Of a stretch of DNA of 64,000 nucleotides, positions 32,784-42,719 are shown in pieces; the stretch's first letter is position 1; each line of letters starts with the position of its first letter. Source of the DNA: Planctomycetota bacterium (lineage in GTDB: Bacteria; Planctomycetota; Uabimicrobiia; Uabimicrobiales; Uabimicrobiaceae). The position numbers and the translations under genes are program-made. The stretch covers positions 1 to 64,000 of the forward strand of contig JAJDCR010000148.1 of the NCBI GenBank assembly GCA_029260735.1. The letters run 5' to 3'. The notes under the pieces were generated by a model. The model was not told where the DNA came from. It ran no database searches and was given only the letters and a program-made list of their open reading frames with translations.

Positions 32784-34448
32784 ATGACTTTAGCTGAATA
32801 TTTCAAAAATTTTTTCTCCCATGACCTCAAGGCTGGCCTTATTACTGCCATTGTCGCCTTACCCCTAGCAATTGCTTTTGCCATAGCTTCAGGGGTTGAG
32901 CCTGTCATGGGAATACATACCGCGATAATTGCCGGTATTCTCGCTGCTATTTTTGGTGGCTCCACTTTTTCTGTTACCGGCCCCACAGGAGCGATGGTGG
33001 TATTGGTTTTATCTACAGTGCAAAAGTTTGGGGTAGAAGGACTAATGCTAGCGGGGTTTTTATCGGGCGTTTTTCTATTGTTTTTTAGTTTTTTGCGTTT
33101 GGGATTGGTTTTGAAGTTTATTCCCTTGCCTATAGTTAGCGGCTTCACGGCAGGAATCGGTGTCCTTATTTTTCTGGGACAGCTAGGTAATTTTTTAGGC
33201 ATTCCGATGCCTCCGGCAGAGCATAGTTGGGAGATTATTGTACAAATTATTCCAGAGCTCACTTCCGCAAACAAAGCGGCAGTTTTTATTGCCCTAACCA
33301 CTATTTTTATTTTAGTTTTTCTCCCTAAATGCCTATTTCGCTTTCGCTATCTTAAAAATATTCCCGCTTCCGTTTTAGCATTGGTTGTTTCGAGTTCACT
33401 CATGATATTCTGTGAATTAAAAATTCCTGTAGTTGGAATTATACCAACGAGCTTACCCCAGTTTCATTTCTTTTCGATTAGCTTCTCTCTCCTTATTCAA
33501 GTATTGCCCGCGGCTTTTACAATTGCCTTACTGGGAGCGATCGAGTCTTTGCTCTGTGCCATGGTAAGCGATAGCATGACTAATACCAAACATAAGAGCA
33601 ATCGCGAATTGTTGGGGCAAGGAATTGCCAATATAGTCTTGCCATTTTTTGGGGGAATACCAGCAACCGCAGCCATCGCTCGCACTGCTGTTAATATTAG
33701 AGAAGGGGCTAAAACGCGGATGTCTGTGGTCTACCACTCTTTGTTCCTATTGATAGTGCTTTTATTTTTAGGCCACCTAGGGGTTTATATCCCAAAAGCT
33801 TTCCTTTCAGGAGTTCTCATGGTGGTGGCAATTCGCATGATCAATATTAAAGAGTGGAAAACTATTTTTACCTTGAGTAAAACCGATGCTATCGTATATA
33901 TGTCTTCTTTTTTATTGACCATCATCACCGATTTAGTGATGGCCATACAGATGAGCATGCTTTTAGCGATGTTTTTATTATTTTTGCGTATGATTGAGTC
34001 TGCTCATATTTCCGGCTTGGATGGCTATGAAGCCGATGAGGAAATACGAGCATTGATGGACCAAGATGAGACTTTAAAGGAACAGCTAGGAGTATTCACA
34101 ATAGGAGGTCCCTTCTTTTTTGGAGTTATGAATTTTTTTGATCACAAAGTAGGCGAACACTTACATAGTAATCGTCCCATTATCATTTTACGCATGAAGC
34201 ATGTTCCCTTTATTGATAGTACTGCCGTTATTCGCTTAAAAGAATTTATTCACGAAAGACAGAAAAAAAACTCTTTAGTGATCACCAGCAGTCTTTCTCC
34301 CGAAGTGGAAAAAGTTTTAGATAAAGATGAAGAATTCCAGAAATTACTTCCTTCAGAATATCGCTTTGCCCGAACAAGAGAAGCTTTAGAGTTTGCCAAA
34401 AAACAACTCCAAAACAAAATTCATCAGGCGAGAGCTACCAACAAATAG
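32784..34448 (+). CDS. SulP-family anion permease with STAS domain
   Basis: 554 residues: about 10-14 TM segments with the SulP signature area (GLITAIVALPLAIAFAIASG near the N-terminus and SVTGPTGAMVVL), then a cytoplasmic STAS domain (about 435-540, with LRMKHVPFIDSTAV). It transports sulfate, bicarbonate or similar anions. The STAS serine/threonine region is intact. It is followed after 11 bases by the NADH dehydrogenase gene. Confidence 0.92.
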   Translation: MTLAEYFKNFFSHDLKAGLITAIVALPLAIAFAIASGVEPVMGIHTAIIAGILAAIFGGSTFSVTGPTGAMVVLVLSTVQKFGVEGLMLAGFLSGVFLLFFSFLRLGLVLKFIPLPIVSGFTAGIGVLIFLGQLGNFLGIPMPPAEHSWEIIVQIIPELTSANKAAVFIALTTIFILVFLPKCLFRFRYLKNIPASVLALVVSSSLMIFCELKIPVVGIIPTSLPQFHFFSISFSLLIQVLPAAFTIALLGAIESLLCAMVSDSMTNTKHKSNRELLGQGIANIVLPFFGGIPATAAIARTAVNIREGAKTRMSVVYHSLFLLIVLLFLGHLGVYIPKAFLSGVLMVVAIRMINIKEWKTIFTLSKTDAIVYMSSFLLTIITDLVMAIQMSMLLAMFLLFLRMIESAHISGLDGYEADEEIRALMDQDETLKEQLGVFTIGGPFFFGVMNFFDHKVGEHLHSNRPIIILRMKHVPFIDSTAVIRLKEFIHERQKKNSLVITSSLSPEVEKVLDKDEEFQKLLPSEYRFARTREALEFAKKQLQNKIHQARATNK

Positions 34449-34459
34449 GAGAAATGTTA

Positions 34460-35719
34460 ATGAAACCTAAAGTAGTTATCATTGGCGGGGGATTTGGTGG
34501 ATTAAACGTAGCAAAGTCTCTTGCTAAAGAAAATGTCGAAATAACTCTGATTGATAAAACGAATCATCACCTATTTCAACCTCTCTTGTATCAAGTGGCG
34601 ACGGCGGCTCTATCGCCTGGCGAAATAGCCGTTCCTATTCGAAGCATTCTTAAAAAACAAAAAAACGTCCAAGTTGTTCTTCGCGAAGTAGGAGCCATAT
34701 CTAAGACAGAAAAAAAAGTATATTTGAAAAACAAAGACACTTATGATTTTGATTATCTCATTGTTGCCACAGGTACCCGCCATTCTTATTTTGGAAATGA
34801 CACTTGGGAAAAGTTTGCTCCTGGGCTAAAAAATATCACCGATGCTCTCAAGATACGCGAAAGAATATTGCTTTCTTTTGAAAGAGCCGAGGTCGAGGAT
34901 GAACCCGAAAAACAACGAGCCTACCTAACCTTTGTGATTATAGGAGCCGGCCCTACAGGAGTAGAAATGGCTGGTTCTATCGCCGAAATTGCTCACCGAA
35001 CCATGCTCGGAGATTTTCGCCATGTCGATACCAGTAAAACGCGTATTATTCTAGTCGAAGGCAAAGGTACAGTTCTCTCCTTTTTTCCCTCCGAACTATC
35101 GAGTAAAGCTCATAAAAATCTTACAGAGATGGGAGTAGAGGTTCGATTGAACACTTCTGTGACAAATATTACAGCTAGAGGAGTGCAAGTGGGAGAAGAG
35201 TGGATATGGACGCCTAATGTTATTTGGGCCGCGGGTAACCAAGCCTCTGGGCTAGGAAAAACCCTAGAAGTCCCTCTTGATAAATCTGGCCGAGTCATGG
35301 TTGAAAAAGATCTGAGTATTCCCGAGTTTTCTAATATCTTTGTCATTGGAGATGCCGCTCACGCCTGCGATAAAAATGGACAACTCTTACCTGCCTTAGG
35401 ATCGGTCGCGGTTCAGCAAGGCAAGTATATTGGCAAAGTGATCTCTCAGGACTTAGCCCAAAAAGAACGAAAGCCCTTCTCATACAAAGACTATGGTGTA
35501 ATGGCAACCATCGGACGGGCCCGAGCCGTTGCCCAAATAGGAACTTTAAAGTTTTTTGGATGGTTTGCTTGGCTCTTGTGGTGTTTTACCCATATTATGC
35601 TACTGATCGGATTTCGCAACAAAGCAGTGGTTATGTCAGAATGGATGTGGTCATATGTTACCTACCAAAGAGCCGCTCGTTTAATTACAGACCGCTCTTA
35701 TAAGGACGAGCAGGAGTAG
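34460..35719 (+). CDS. ndh: Type II NADH:quinone oxidoreductase
   Basis: 419 residues from ATG 34460 (GGAG 8 bases upstream; ATG 34454 is too close to it). FAD-binding GGGFGG, the family signature NHHLFQPLLYQVATAALSP, NAD-binding GAGPTGVE (about 162-169) and GDAAH near 300 are present. A C-terminal amphipathic or TM part (WFAWLLWCFTHIMLLIGF) attaches it to the membrane. Non-proton-pumping NADH oxidation feeding the quinone pool. Confidence 0.93.
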   Translation: MKPKVVIIGGGFGGLNVAKSLAKENVEITLIDKTNHHLFQPLLYQVATAALSPGEIAVPIRSILKKQKNVQVVLREVGAISKTEKKVYLKNKDTYDFDYLIVATGTRHSYFGNDTWEKFAPGLKNITDALKIRERILLSFERAEVEDEPEKQRAYLTFVIIGAGPTGVEMAGSIAEIAHRTMLGDFRHVDTSKTRIILVEGKGTVLSFFPSELSSKAHKNLTEMGVEVRLNTSVTNITARGVQVGEEWIWTPNVIWAAGNQASGLGKTLEVPLDKSGRVMVEKDLSIPEFSNIFVIGDAAHACDKNGQLLPALGSVAVQQGKYIGKVISQDLAQKERKPFSYKDYGVMATIGRARAVAQIGTLKFFGWFAWLLWCFTHIMLLIGFRNKAVVMSEWMWSYVTYQRAARLITDRSYKDEQE

Positions 35720-35925
35720 CAAATATATTTTTTTCCTGTCTTTTTCCTTCATTTTTTGATATTTTTCATAATGGTCAGACTTGTTATTTTACCAACAATA
35801 TTTTCTAGAAATAACAAGCTTCTTCTACGATCCACTACAAAACTATATTTTTATTCATCTTTCTCTACCATAGAGAAAAGATATCCATTTTACTTACCCA
35901 AGCCAAAAATTAGGGGAGGAAATAA

Positions 35926-38202
35926 ATGCGCAAAACATTTGGGATAATAATGGTCGGAATTTTTTTGTGTATGGGGGTCAACACCCATGCCCAGAGTACC
36001 TTTAAGGTCGGTACCGGAGTTTACGACGTCACCGGACCGGCGGCTGAAGTTACTATGGCGGGATTTGCTCGCGTTGGAATGCACACCGGAGGAATTTATA
36101 CGAGACTTCGCGCTCGCTCTTTTGTCATTGAAGGAGCCTCAGGCGAAAGAGTGGTTTATGTTTGTGCGGATTTGTTAGCCATCCAGCAAAGCGTTATGAT
36201 GAAGGTGATCGAGAAATTGCAAAAGCGTTTTGGCGACACCTATACGTACAAAAATGTTATGCTCCACGGCAACCATACCCACACGGGGCCAGGGGGATAT
36301 GCCTGGTATACTCTCTACAATACTTATATACTAGGGTTTAGTCAAAGAAACTTTGATGCAGTCGTCGATGGGATTGTCGAGTCGATTACGATTGCTCATA
36401 ACAATGTCGCTCCAGCAAGAATTTTTGTGGCCCAAGGACAACTAGAGAACACTTCTATTAATAGATCACTCGATGCTTATAACGCCAATGTCGATGCCAA
36501 CATGTATCCTTCGACCGATAACACCATGACAGTACTCAAGTTTCAAAGACTTGATGGCCAAGAAATGGGAATGCTTTCTTGGTTTAGCGTTCATACAACC
36601 TCTCTTCTCCAAGGGCACACTGACGAAGGAACGGGGGATTTTAATAATAACCGTTTGATTAGTGGTGATAACAAAGGCTGGGCCGAGCGTTACTTCGAAT
36701 CCAAAAAAGGAACCGACTACAACGCCAAAGAAACTTTTATCGCTGCTTTTGCCAATGGCACTCTCGGCGATGCTAGCCCCAATGTTATCGGAAACTTAGA
36801 CGGAGGCGGAATCAACGATTTTGCCAGTTGTGAAATCTCTGGTCGAAAGCAATTTAATAAAGCTTGGGAGCTTTACCATAGTGCGACCAAAGAACTTCGC
36901 CCTGAAGTTCGCTTCCGCCACACTTTCCAAAACTTTTCCGAAATGATGGTAGATCAAGAGTTTACCGATGGCTTAAAATCATACAAAACTGCCTATGGAG
37001 CGATGGGAATAAATTTCACCGCAGGGGTGGAGCGCGATGGGCCCAGTAACCTTCCTTATTTGAAAGAAGGACTTTACCTCGGTAAACTTGATCCTGCTCA
37101 CGGAACTAAATTGATTTTCTTAGACACCGGGATATTTGATCCTAAGTGGACACCTGACATTATGCCTGTGCAAATGTTTACTATTGGAAACGTTGGAATA
37201 TTAGCTGTACCAGCAGAAACAACTACTCATGCTGGTAGACGAATGAAAGATGCTGTCCGAGATAATCTATCTCAAATCGGAGTCGATACCTTAGTTCTTA
37301 CCTCTCCGACCAACACATTTGCTAGCTATGTCTCCACTCGAGAAGAGTACAATCAGCAACATTACGAAGGAGCTTCCACTCTTTTTGGTCAATGGACTTG
37401 CGGAGCTTACCGCCAAGTATTTCAAAAACTATCCAAGTCTCTCGTCGAAAACACACCTTATCCTGATGGCCCAACTCCTCCCGATATGAGTGGACAACAA
37501 ATGCCTCTGGACGATTCTGTTTTTGACCAAGTACCCGAAGGCAAAGAGTATGGCGATATCGCTCAACCAATGAAGGGTACTGTTAATCGTTTAGACATTG
37601 TATTTATGTCATTCTGGGGAGCAAACCCACGCAATACATTCAAAACCAATGATAGTTTTTTTGTTATTGAGCGTAAAACAGAAGAAGGGTGGAAAGCATT
37701 TCGTCATGACTACGATCTAGACACAGCATTTTATTGGGATCGTGTAGGAAAGCACCAGTCTAAAATTCGTGTGATGTGGCATGTTCCTAAAGATGTCCCA
37801 GCAGGAACTTACCGTATATTTCATAGCGGACAGTACAAAACAAGACAAGATACCTTGCATCCTTACGAAGGCTACTCTAATGATTTTCAAGTAGCTCCTT
37901 CCAAAAAGCTATGGATATCCAATTGCTTTATCCAAAATAAAAAGGTTGTCTTTCGTTTAGAATATCCGATTGCGACAGAGTACGACTTAGGTGAGAGAGA
38001 AAAGTTTGTCACCACAGGTAAAGTTCGCTTTATGCTAGGAACTAGCAGAGAAGTATACGAAGCCAAGCCGAACAAAAGCTATGGCGCAGGATACTTTAGT
38101 GCACCTCTACCCAAAGGGGTCAAAGCGACTAGTATTACTGTACCCAAAGATTACGCAGAAGATGCTTACGGTAATGGTAATTCAGAATTTTCTACTGAAT
38201 AA
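35926..38202 (+). CDS. Neutral/alkaline ceramidase
   Basis: 758 residues with a signal peptide ending near THAQS. It starts with FKVGTGVYDVTGP as in neutral ceramidases, has zinc-binding GNHTHTGPGG (about 113-122) and nucleophile Ser284 in GDASPN. The late conserved segment TNTFASYVSTREEY and a C-terminal Ig-like domain complete the fold at full family length. It hydrolyses the amide bond of ceramide to sphingoid base and fatty acid outside the cytoplasm. A GAGGA ribosome site precedes it; a hairpin terminator follows. Use against host or prey sphingolipids or own sphingolipids are both possible. Confidence 0.93.
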   Translation: MRKTFGIIMVGIFLCMGVNTHAQSTFKVGTGVYDVTGPAAEVTMAGFARVGMHTGGIYTRLRARSFVIEGASGERVVYVCADLLAIQQSVMMKVIEKLQKRFGDTYTYKNVMLHGNHTHTGPGGYAWYTLYNTYILGFSQRNFDAVVDGIVESITIAHNNVAPARIFVAQGQLENTSINRSLDAYNANVDANMYPSTDNTMTVLKFQRLDGQEMGMLSWFSVHTTSLLQGHTDEGTGDFNNNRLISGDNKGWAERYFESKKGTDYNAKETFIAAFANGTLGDASPNVIGNLDGGGINDFASCEISGRKQFNKAWELYHSATKELRPEVRFRHTFQNFSEMMVDQEFTDGLKSYKTAYGAMGINFTAGVERDGPSNLPYLKEGLYLGKLDPAHGTKLIFLDTGIFDPKWTPDIMPVQMFTIGNVGILAVPAETTTHAGRRMKDAVRDNLSQIGVDTLVLTSPTNTFASYVSTREEYNQQHYEGASTLFGQWTCGAYRQVFQKLSKSLVENTPYPDGPTPPDMSGQQMPLDDSVFDQVPEGKEYGDIAQPMKGTVNRLDIVFMSFWGANPRNTFKTNDSFFVIERKTEEGWKAFRHDYDLDTAFYWDRVGKHQSKIRVMWHVPKDVPAGTYRIFHSGQYKTRQDTLHPYEGYSNDFQVAPSKKLWISNCFIQNKKVVFRLEYPIATEYDLGEREKFVTTGKVRFMLGTSREVYEAKPNKSYGAGYFSAPLPKGVKATSITVPKDYAEDAYGNGNSEFSTE

Positions 38203-38232
38203 ATAGTAGATACTCATTTAGTTGCTTACTTA

Positions 38233-38268
38233 AAAAGCCTTGGAGTTCTTGAACTCTAAGGCTTTTTC
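38233..38268 (+). terminator. Factor-independent terminator after ceramidase
   Basis: Stem AAGCCTTGGAGTTC/GAACTCTAAGGCTT with one mismatch and a TT loop, followed by a T-rich run. Confidence 0.9.
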
Positions 38269-38315
38269 TTTTCTCTTTTTATTGAAAAATCAAGCTGAAA
38301 AATTAAGGTGCAAAA

Positions 38316-38696
38316 ATGAAAACTATTTCCATTATCCCCGTTCTGCGTATCTTTGACGAAGCCAAAGCAAAAGAGTTCTATATGGATTTTTTAGAGTTTA
38401 AAGTAAACTGGGAACATCGGTTTGAAGAAGACTTTCCCTTGTATATGGAAATTTCCCAAGGAGATTGGGTCATTCACCTAACGGAGCACCATGGAGATGG
38501 CTGTCCAGGAGTATCCATTATGCTACAAATGCAAGGGGTAGAGGAGTATCAGAAAAAACTCCTAGCCAAGCAGTACAAAAACTCTCGACCAGGATGCAAT
38601 AAAACAGAGTGGGATACTCTAGAAATGGCAATATCTGATCCTTTCGGAAATCGACTGACTTTCTATGAGAATTGTAAGAAAGCTCCAAAAGCTTAG
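38316..38696 (+). CDS. Glyoxalase/bleomycin-resistance superfamily protein
   Basis: 126 residues with the VOC fold pattern: ISIIPVLRIFDEAKAKEFYMDFLEF at the start and DPFGNRLTFYE at the end. Members bind a metal or sequester drugs. It contains likely metal ligands (HLTEHHGDG). The exact substrate is unknown. Convergent with the RNA-polymerase-like gene, 10 bases apart. Confidence 0.88.
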   Translation: MKTISIIPVLRIFDEAKAKEFYMDFLEFKVNWEHRFEEDFPLYMEISQGDWVIHLTEHHGDGCPGVSIMLQMQGVEEYQKKLLAKQYKNSRPGCNKTEWDTLEMAISDPFGNRLTFYENCKKAPKA

Positions 38697-38706
38697 TCAT
38701 GTTTTA

Positions 38707-39768
38707 CTAAGGTGTAGCCAACATCAACCGAATGTCATTTGATAAAACACTTAATGATTTTGGCAAAATCTGCATCAACCCCTCTTCTACTTCTGAAGTT
38801 TTCTCTTCGGAAGAAAATAGATTATCTACTGCTTTTTGGAGCAACCGTTTTTCATTACGAATGATCACATTTGGAGCACTTAACTCTAGTAGCGTTTTGA
38901 GCCGACTGTTGCGATTGATGAGAGAGCGATAGTGATTATTCAGAGCTCCTATTACAGAGGAAGAATTGCTTGAGCAGTAACTTAAAGGACGCAGACGAGG
39001 TGGAATCACAAGAATGACATCCAAAAGCATTTTTTTTAGATCCGGTTTATCTTCTAAAAGTTTTTGAATCGCTTCTGCCCCCATTCCTACCTCAAAACTC
39101 TCTTTATTTTGCTCCATTGCTTTCCCATATTCTTCCTCTGGCAAAATTTGTTTGCAAAAATACTTTGTTTTTCCTGGATTAAGAACTATGTATTTTGCGT
39201 ACTGAACAACACTAACTAATTCGTCCTTTTCCATATCAAGAGTTTTACTTATAATGTGGTAAAACCAAGGGTGGACAACAGGACTAGCCAAAGATATATG
39301 CCCATAGCGTTCCTGAGAGTTAAGATATAAAAAATTATCATTTCCACAATCACATACTTCAGGAGAATCTAAGTAGTTTTTGCACTGAGAACATTGCCAA
39401 AGAAGAGGGCCAAATATTTTTTCACAAAAAAGCCCATCTGTTTCTCCGATGAATTTCTCTTGGCTCGTTTTCTCAAAATTTAGTGTTTCTGGTTTTTCAA
39501 TTTCTCCCTTAGAGATATTTTGCATATCAGAAGAAGAAACGAGTGTTATCTTGAGATCCATGGTTTTTTGATAAAAAGTCTCTGAATTAAGCCTTTCAAT
39601 GCAGTCAGGATAATCCTTTTGCTCTTTTTCTTGAATAGAGAAAGAATTCTTTTTTTCCTCTAAATCATTAGAACTTTCCCAAGGACGAAAGGCCCCGACT
39701 AACATTTCATCTTCCGGTGAGTTTTTCATTTTTTGTCTTCTAAAGTGTTTTTTTGAATATTTTCCCAT
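38707..39768 (-). CDS. Truncated paralogue of RNA polymerase beta' N-terminus
   Basis: 353 residues. Residues about 70-320 are colinear with the N-terminal clamp part of RpoC: GEIEKPETLNF, DGLFCEKIFGP, a four-Cys ribbon (Cys126, 129, 139, 141), YGHISLASPVVHPWF, YIVLNPG, EVGMGAEAIQKLL, VIPPRLRPL, INRNSRLKTLLEL and IIRNEKRLLQKAVDNLF. It ends where RpoC would enter [21 protein letters not shown], so it lacks the catalytic NADFDGD barrel. The ribbon spacing (C-x2-C-x9-C-x-C) differs from RpoC. A Lys/Glu-rich 70-residue extension precedes it. The frame is intact, so it is more likely a functional regulator (for example a sigma- or clamp-competing factor) than debris. ATG 39768 is chosen; Met at 39729 is an alternative. 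Confidence 0.85.
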   Translation of the reverse strand: MGKYSKKHFRRQKMKNSPEDEMLVGAFRPWESSNDLEEKKNSFSIQEKEQKDYPDCIERLNSETFYQKTMDLKITLVSSSDMQNISKGEIEKPETLNFEKTSQEKFIGETDGLFCEKIFGPLLWQCSQCKNYLDSPEVCDCGNDNFLYLNSQERYGHISLASPVVHPWFYHIISKTLDMEKDELVSVVQYAKYIVLNPGKTKYFCKQILPEEEYGKAMEQNKESFEVGMGAEAIQKLLEDKPDLKKMLLDVILVIPPRLRPLSYCSSNSSSVIGALNNHYRSLINRNSRLKTLLELSAPNVIIRNEKRLLQKAVDNLFSSEEKTSEVEEGLMQILPKSLSVLSNDIRLMLATP

Positions 39769-40071
39769 AAGCAAACTCTATTATTTACCTTAGATTACTC
39801 AAAAAAGTAAATCAATACTAGCGAAAATTTTTTTATAACATTTTCCAATATATAGGTAAATTTTATCATTTCCTTCGTCCTCATCGTTGACAAAAGAAAA
39901 GTAAGAAACTACAATGGTAGCCAGTCTCTTACTGCGCAAAATTCATTGAAATAGAATAAAAATTTTAGTTTGCCAAAAGTAAACAAGAAATAAGTTAGGG
40001 GTATAAGGAAGAGGCTAATTCATAATATTTGTGAGGTAAAGTTAGGTCTTAGCTATAAGGAACTAGGTACG

Positions 40072-41484
40072 ATGAGACAAATACTATTTTTTCTCTTAAT
40101 CCTTTCAGTGTTGATTCCCAGCTTTGTTTTAGCGCAAGACGCAAAGCTAAATGACGACCAAGAAAGACGTCTGCAAGAACTGGAAAACTTGGTTAAACAA
40201 CAACAACATAGAATTGAAGAGTTACAGAGTCAACTGGGAGAAACCGAGCAAAGTACTCGCGAGTACACGGAAAAATTGGTCAAGGAATACTTGAGCCAAG
40301 AAAGCGTCCAAGAAGATTTTGGAGTTTCCGCCGGTTACGATGAAGGTTTCTTTATTCGTAGCGCCGATGGAAGTTTTGAGCTCAAAATGACTGGTTTTAT
40401 TCAGTTTGGAGTAGGCTTTTTTGAAGACGATACCAAAGATAACAATAGCTTCTTTGTTAATGGTATTTTCTTAACTTTTGATATGACTTTCTACGACCAA
40501 TGGTGGGCTCGTATTCAGTTTGATTTGGTTGGAAAACGTGGTGGAAACGATGGTTTATTCCAAAATGATCAAAATTTTGAGCCCGAACTACGAGATGCCT
40601 TTATCCAGTACATTGGTACACCTGAGTTCAACGTTCGAGTGGGTCAAACTCATGTTCCTTTTTCTATAGAAGGACAATACGGCGAAAATGAAGGTCTTTC
40701 CATTTTTTCTGAACCTTTTATTGTTGGTTGGTCTCATGGACGCGACCCTGGTTTTATGATTTTAGGAACCATGCGCGATGTTCTTGAGTACCGTTTAAGT
40801 GTCCACAATGGCGAAGGCCAAAACCAAATCAACCAAAGCGACCAATTCCTTTTTGCTGGTCAAATGCGTTTCTTTTATCTTAAGAAGAGTGTAAACAACG
40901 ACAGCTTTATTCACGTAGGTTTCCTTCGGGCCAATGATAATAGATTGAAAGAAAATGGAGCCTTTGGGTCTGCCTCTGTCTTCACCCCTTGGGGACGACG
41001 ACTCTTTGGAGATGCTAACGTTGCCAACGATGATGGCACTCAAGGCTGGAGAACCGCTTTTGACGTAGGAGCAACCTATAACGTAGGGCCTCTTCGAATT
41101 GAAGGGGAGTACATGTATTCGGAATGGGAACGAGCCCAAGCTGCTGGCTTACGTAGACTCCATGGTCACGGTGGTTACATTGGGGCATCTTATATCCACA
41201 ATCTTACAGGAGAAGACGACGGATCTGGTCTAATTGGTCTGTTTAAGTTCTCTTATACAGATCTAGATGATTCCAACGGCGGTGGGGCCACTCAAGGAAT
41301 TGAGGGGCAGACTGTTTTAGTTTATACCGCAGGTGTAGGGTATGCTTTCAATCGCTACATTGTCGTCAATGCAAACTGGATTCTTGTCGAAGCTGATCGC
41401 TCCACGGTCAACAGTCCTAAAAATGACAATGGCGTTGATGGCACTGAGCAAGGATGGTTTGTCCAAGTTACCGCTCAATGGTAA
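40072..41484 (+). CDS. Outer-membrane porin, OprO/OprP-like
   Basis: 470 residues: a signal peptide ending FVLAQ, a coiled-coil segment (about 25-75, ERRLQELENLVKQQQHRIEELQ), then a beta-barrel with alternating pattern (MTGFIQFGVGFF, WWARIQFDLVG, RVGQTHVPFSIE) ending in Trp (VQVTAQW). Phosphate-selective porin family; the N-terminal coiled coil probably trimerises or contacts peptidoglycan. Anion selectivity is inferred from family. 39769-40071 upstream holds a weak inverted repeat and no gene. Confidence 0.88.
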   Translation: MRQILFFLLILSVLIPSFVLAQDAKLNDDQERRLQELENLVKQQQHRIEELQSQLGETEQSTREYTEKLVKEYLSQESVQEDFGVSAGYDEGFFIRSADGSFELKMTGFIQFGVGFFEDDTKDNNSFFVNGIFLTFDMTFYDQWWARIQFDLVGKRGGNDGLFQNDQNFEPELRDAFIQYIGTPEFNVRVGQTHVPFSIEGQYGENEGLSIFSEPFIVGWSHGRDPGFMILGTMRDVLEYRLSVHNGEGQNQINQSDQFLFAGQMRFFYLKKSVNNDSFIHVGFLRANDNRLKENGAFGSASVFTPWGRRLFGDANVANDDGTQGWRTAFDVGATYNVGPLRIEGEYMYSEWERAQAAGLRRLHGHGGYIGASYIHNLTGEDDGSGLIGLFKFSYTDLDDSNGGGATQGIEGQTVLVYTAGVGYAFNRYIVVNANWILVEADRSTVNSPKNDNGVDGTEQGWFVQVTAQW

Positions 41485-41530
41485 ACAAAGCATCTTAGCT
41501 TAAACTAAGATACGTCCTAAATCGAAAAAG

Positions 41531-41570
41531 ATTCCCTACTATGAAATTTCATGGTAGGGAATTTTTTTTT
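41531..41570 (+). terminator. Terminator after porin
   Basis: Arms ATTCCCTACTATGAAA/TTTCATGGTAGGGAAT pair with one mismatch and are followed by nine T residues. It decides that the downstream kinase starts after it, not at the in-frame ATG 41551 inside the stem. Confidence 0.93.
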
Positions 41571-41589
41571 CACCGGAGTTCAACAAAAT

Positions 41590-42519
41590 ATGCCAAACAC
41601 AACAAAGCGACCTTGGGAGCCTGAAAGAGCTATTTCGGCCTCATTAGCCCAAGCTCTTCTAGAAGAACAATTTCCCAATTTAGCCCCTATAGAGCTTAAA
41701 TTACTGGGAGCTGGCTGGGACAATACGGCATTTTTGGTTAACCAAAATTATGTCTTTCGCTTTCCTCGTCGGAAAATTGCAGTAGATCTACTAAAGCAAG
41801 AAGCAAAGGTTTTACTCCCTTTAGCGGGCAGTCTTTCCTTAAAAGTTCCCATTCCTCATAGGCAAGGAGTGCCTAGTAAAGAATTCCCTTGGCCTTTTTC
41901 AGGATACCAAGTAATCGAAGGAAAAACCGCTTGCTCTGCTGAGCTCAATGAGGAGCAAAGAATTGCCACAGCAGTCCCTCTGGCCTCCTTTTTGAAAACC
42001 TTACATAATGTACCTAAAGAAAAAATTGTTTCCTGGGAAGTCCCAGATGATCTCATTGGTCGTCTAGATATAGAAAAACGTGCTCCAAGGATGCAAGAAT
42101 ATTTAAAAGAAGCAGAGGGGCACAATTTCCCCATGATTAAAAAACTAGGGGAAAAAATTATCGATCAAAGTGCTAAAAAAAAGGTTTCCTATAGAAAGTC
42201 TCTTGTTCACGGCGATTTATATGCTCGTCACTTAGTAATAGACCAAGAAAGAGTTCTTTCTGGGGTAATTGATTGGGGAGATGTTCATTTCGGAAATCCA
42301 GCCATAGATTTAGCGATAGTTTTCAGTTTCTTACCTCCTGGAGGACAAAAGATTTTTTGGGAAAACTATGGAGCGGTTGGAGAGGAGATTCTAAGCTTAG
42401 CTAAGTTCAAAGCGCTCTATAGTTCTTTGACTATTTTGTGCTACGGAAAATCCATCGGAGACAAAAATCTAGCCAAGGAAGCCTCCGTTGGCATAAAGTA
42501 TATTAGTGAATGCGTTTGA
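41590..42519 (+). CDS. Aminoglycoside phosphotransferase (APH)-fold kinase
   Basis: 309 residues from ATG 41590. APH fold: ATP-lobe LGAGWDNTAFLV and VFRFPRR with lysine replaced by Arg in the usual V(A)K-like position, PWPFSGYQ, Brenner motif LVHGDLYARHLVI (catalytic Asp) and VIDWGDVHFGNPAIDLA (metal-binding Asp). It probably phosphorylates a small hydroxylated molecule. No resistance role can be claimed. Confidence 0.88.
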   Translation: MPNTTKRPWEPERAISASLAQALLEEQFPNLAPIELKLLGAGWDNTAFLVNQNYVFRFPRRKIAVDLLKQEAKVLLPLAGSLSLKVPIPHRQGVPSKEFPWPFSGYQVIEGKTACSAELNEEQRIATAVPLASFLKTLHNVPKEKIVSWEVPDDLIGRLDIEKRAPRMQEYLKEAEGHNFPMIKKLGEKIIDQSAKKKVSYRKSLVHGDLYARHLVIDQERVLSGVIDWGDVHFGNPAIDLAIVFSFLPPGGQKIFWENYGAVGEEILSLAKFKALYSSLTILCYGKSIGDKNLAKEASVGIKYISECV

Positions 42520-42719
42520 GTACTTTTTTATAAATTTTTTATTTTTTTATGGAAAAAGCTCAACGATATCGTTTATCCTTACGTATAAGGATAGTTATTT
42601 ATTTGTTTTTTTCTACATATTTAGTTTAATAGAAAAAATGTAATTTCTAAAGACTATAGGGAATAAGTCTACTGGGAAAATCTTAAAAATGATGCTACTC
42701 AAAGGAGAGCAAAAACACT

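Noticed and set aside
38707..39768. Gene fragment as assembly break of a full rpoC
   Set aside because: The frame closes cleanly before the catalytic part, its Cys ribbon spacing is altered, an extra N-terminal extension exists and rpoB is not adjacent; a diverged paralogue fits better.
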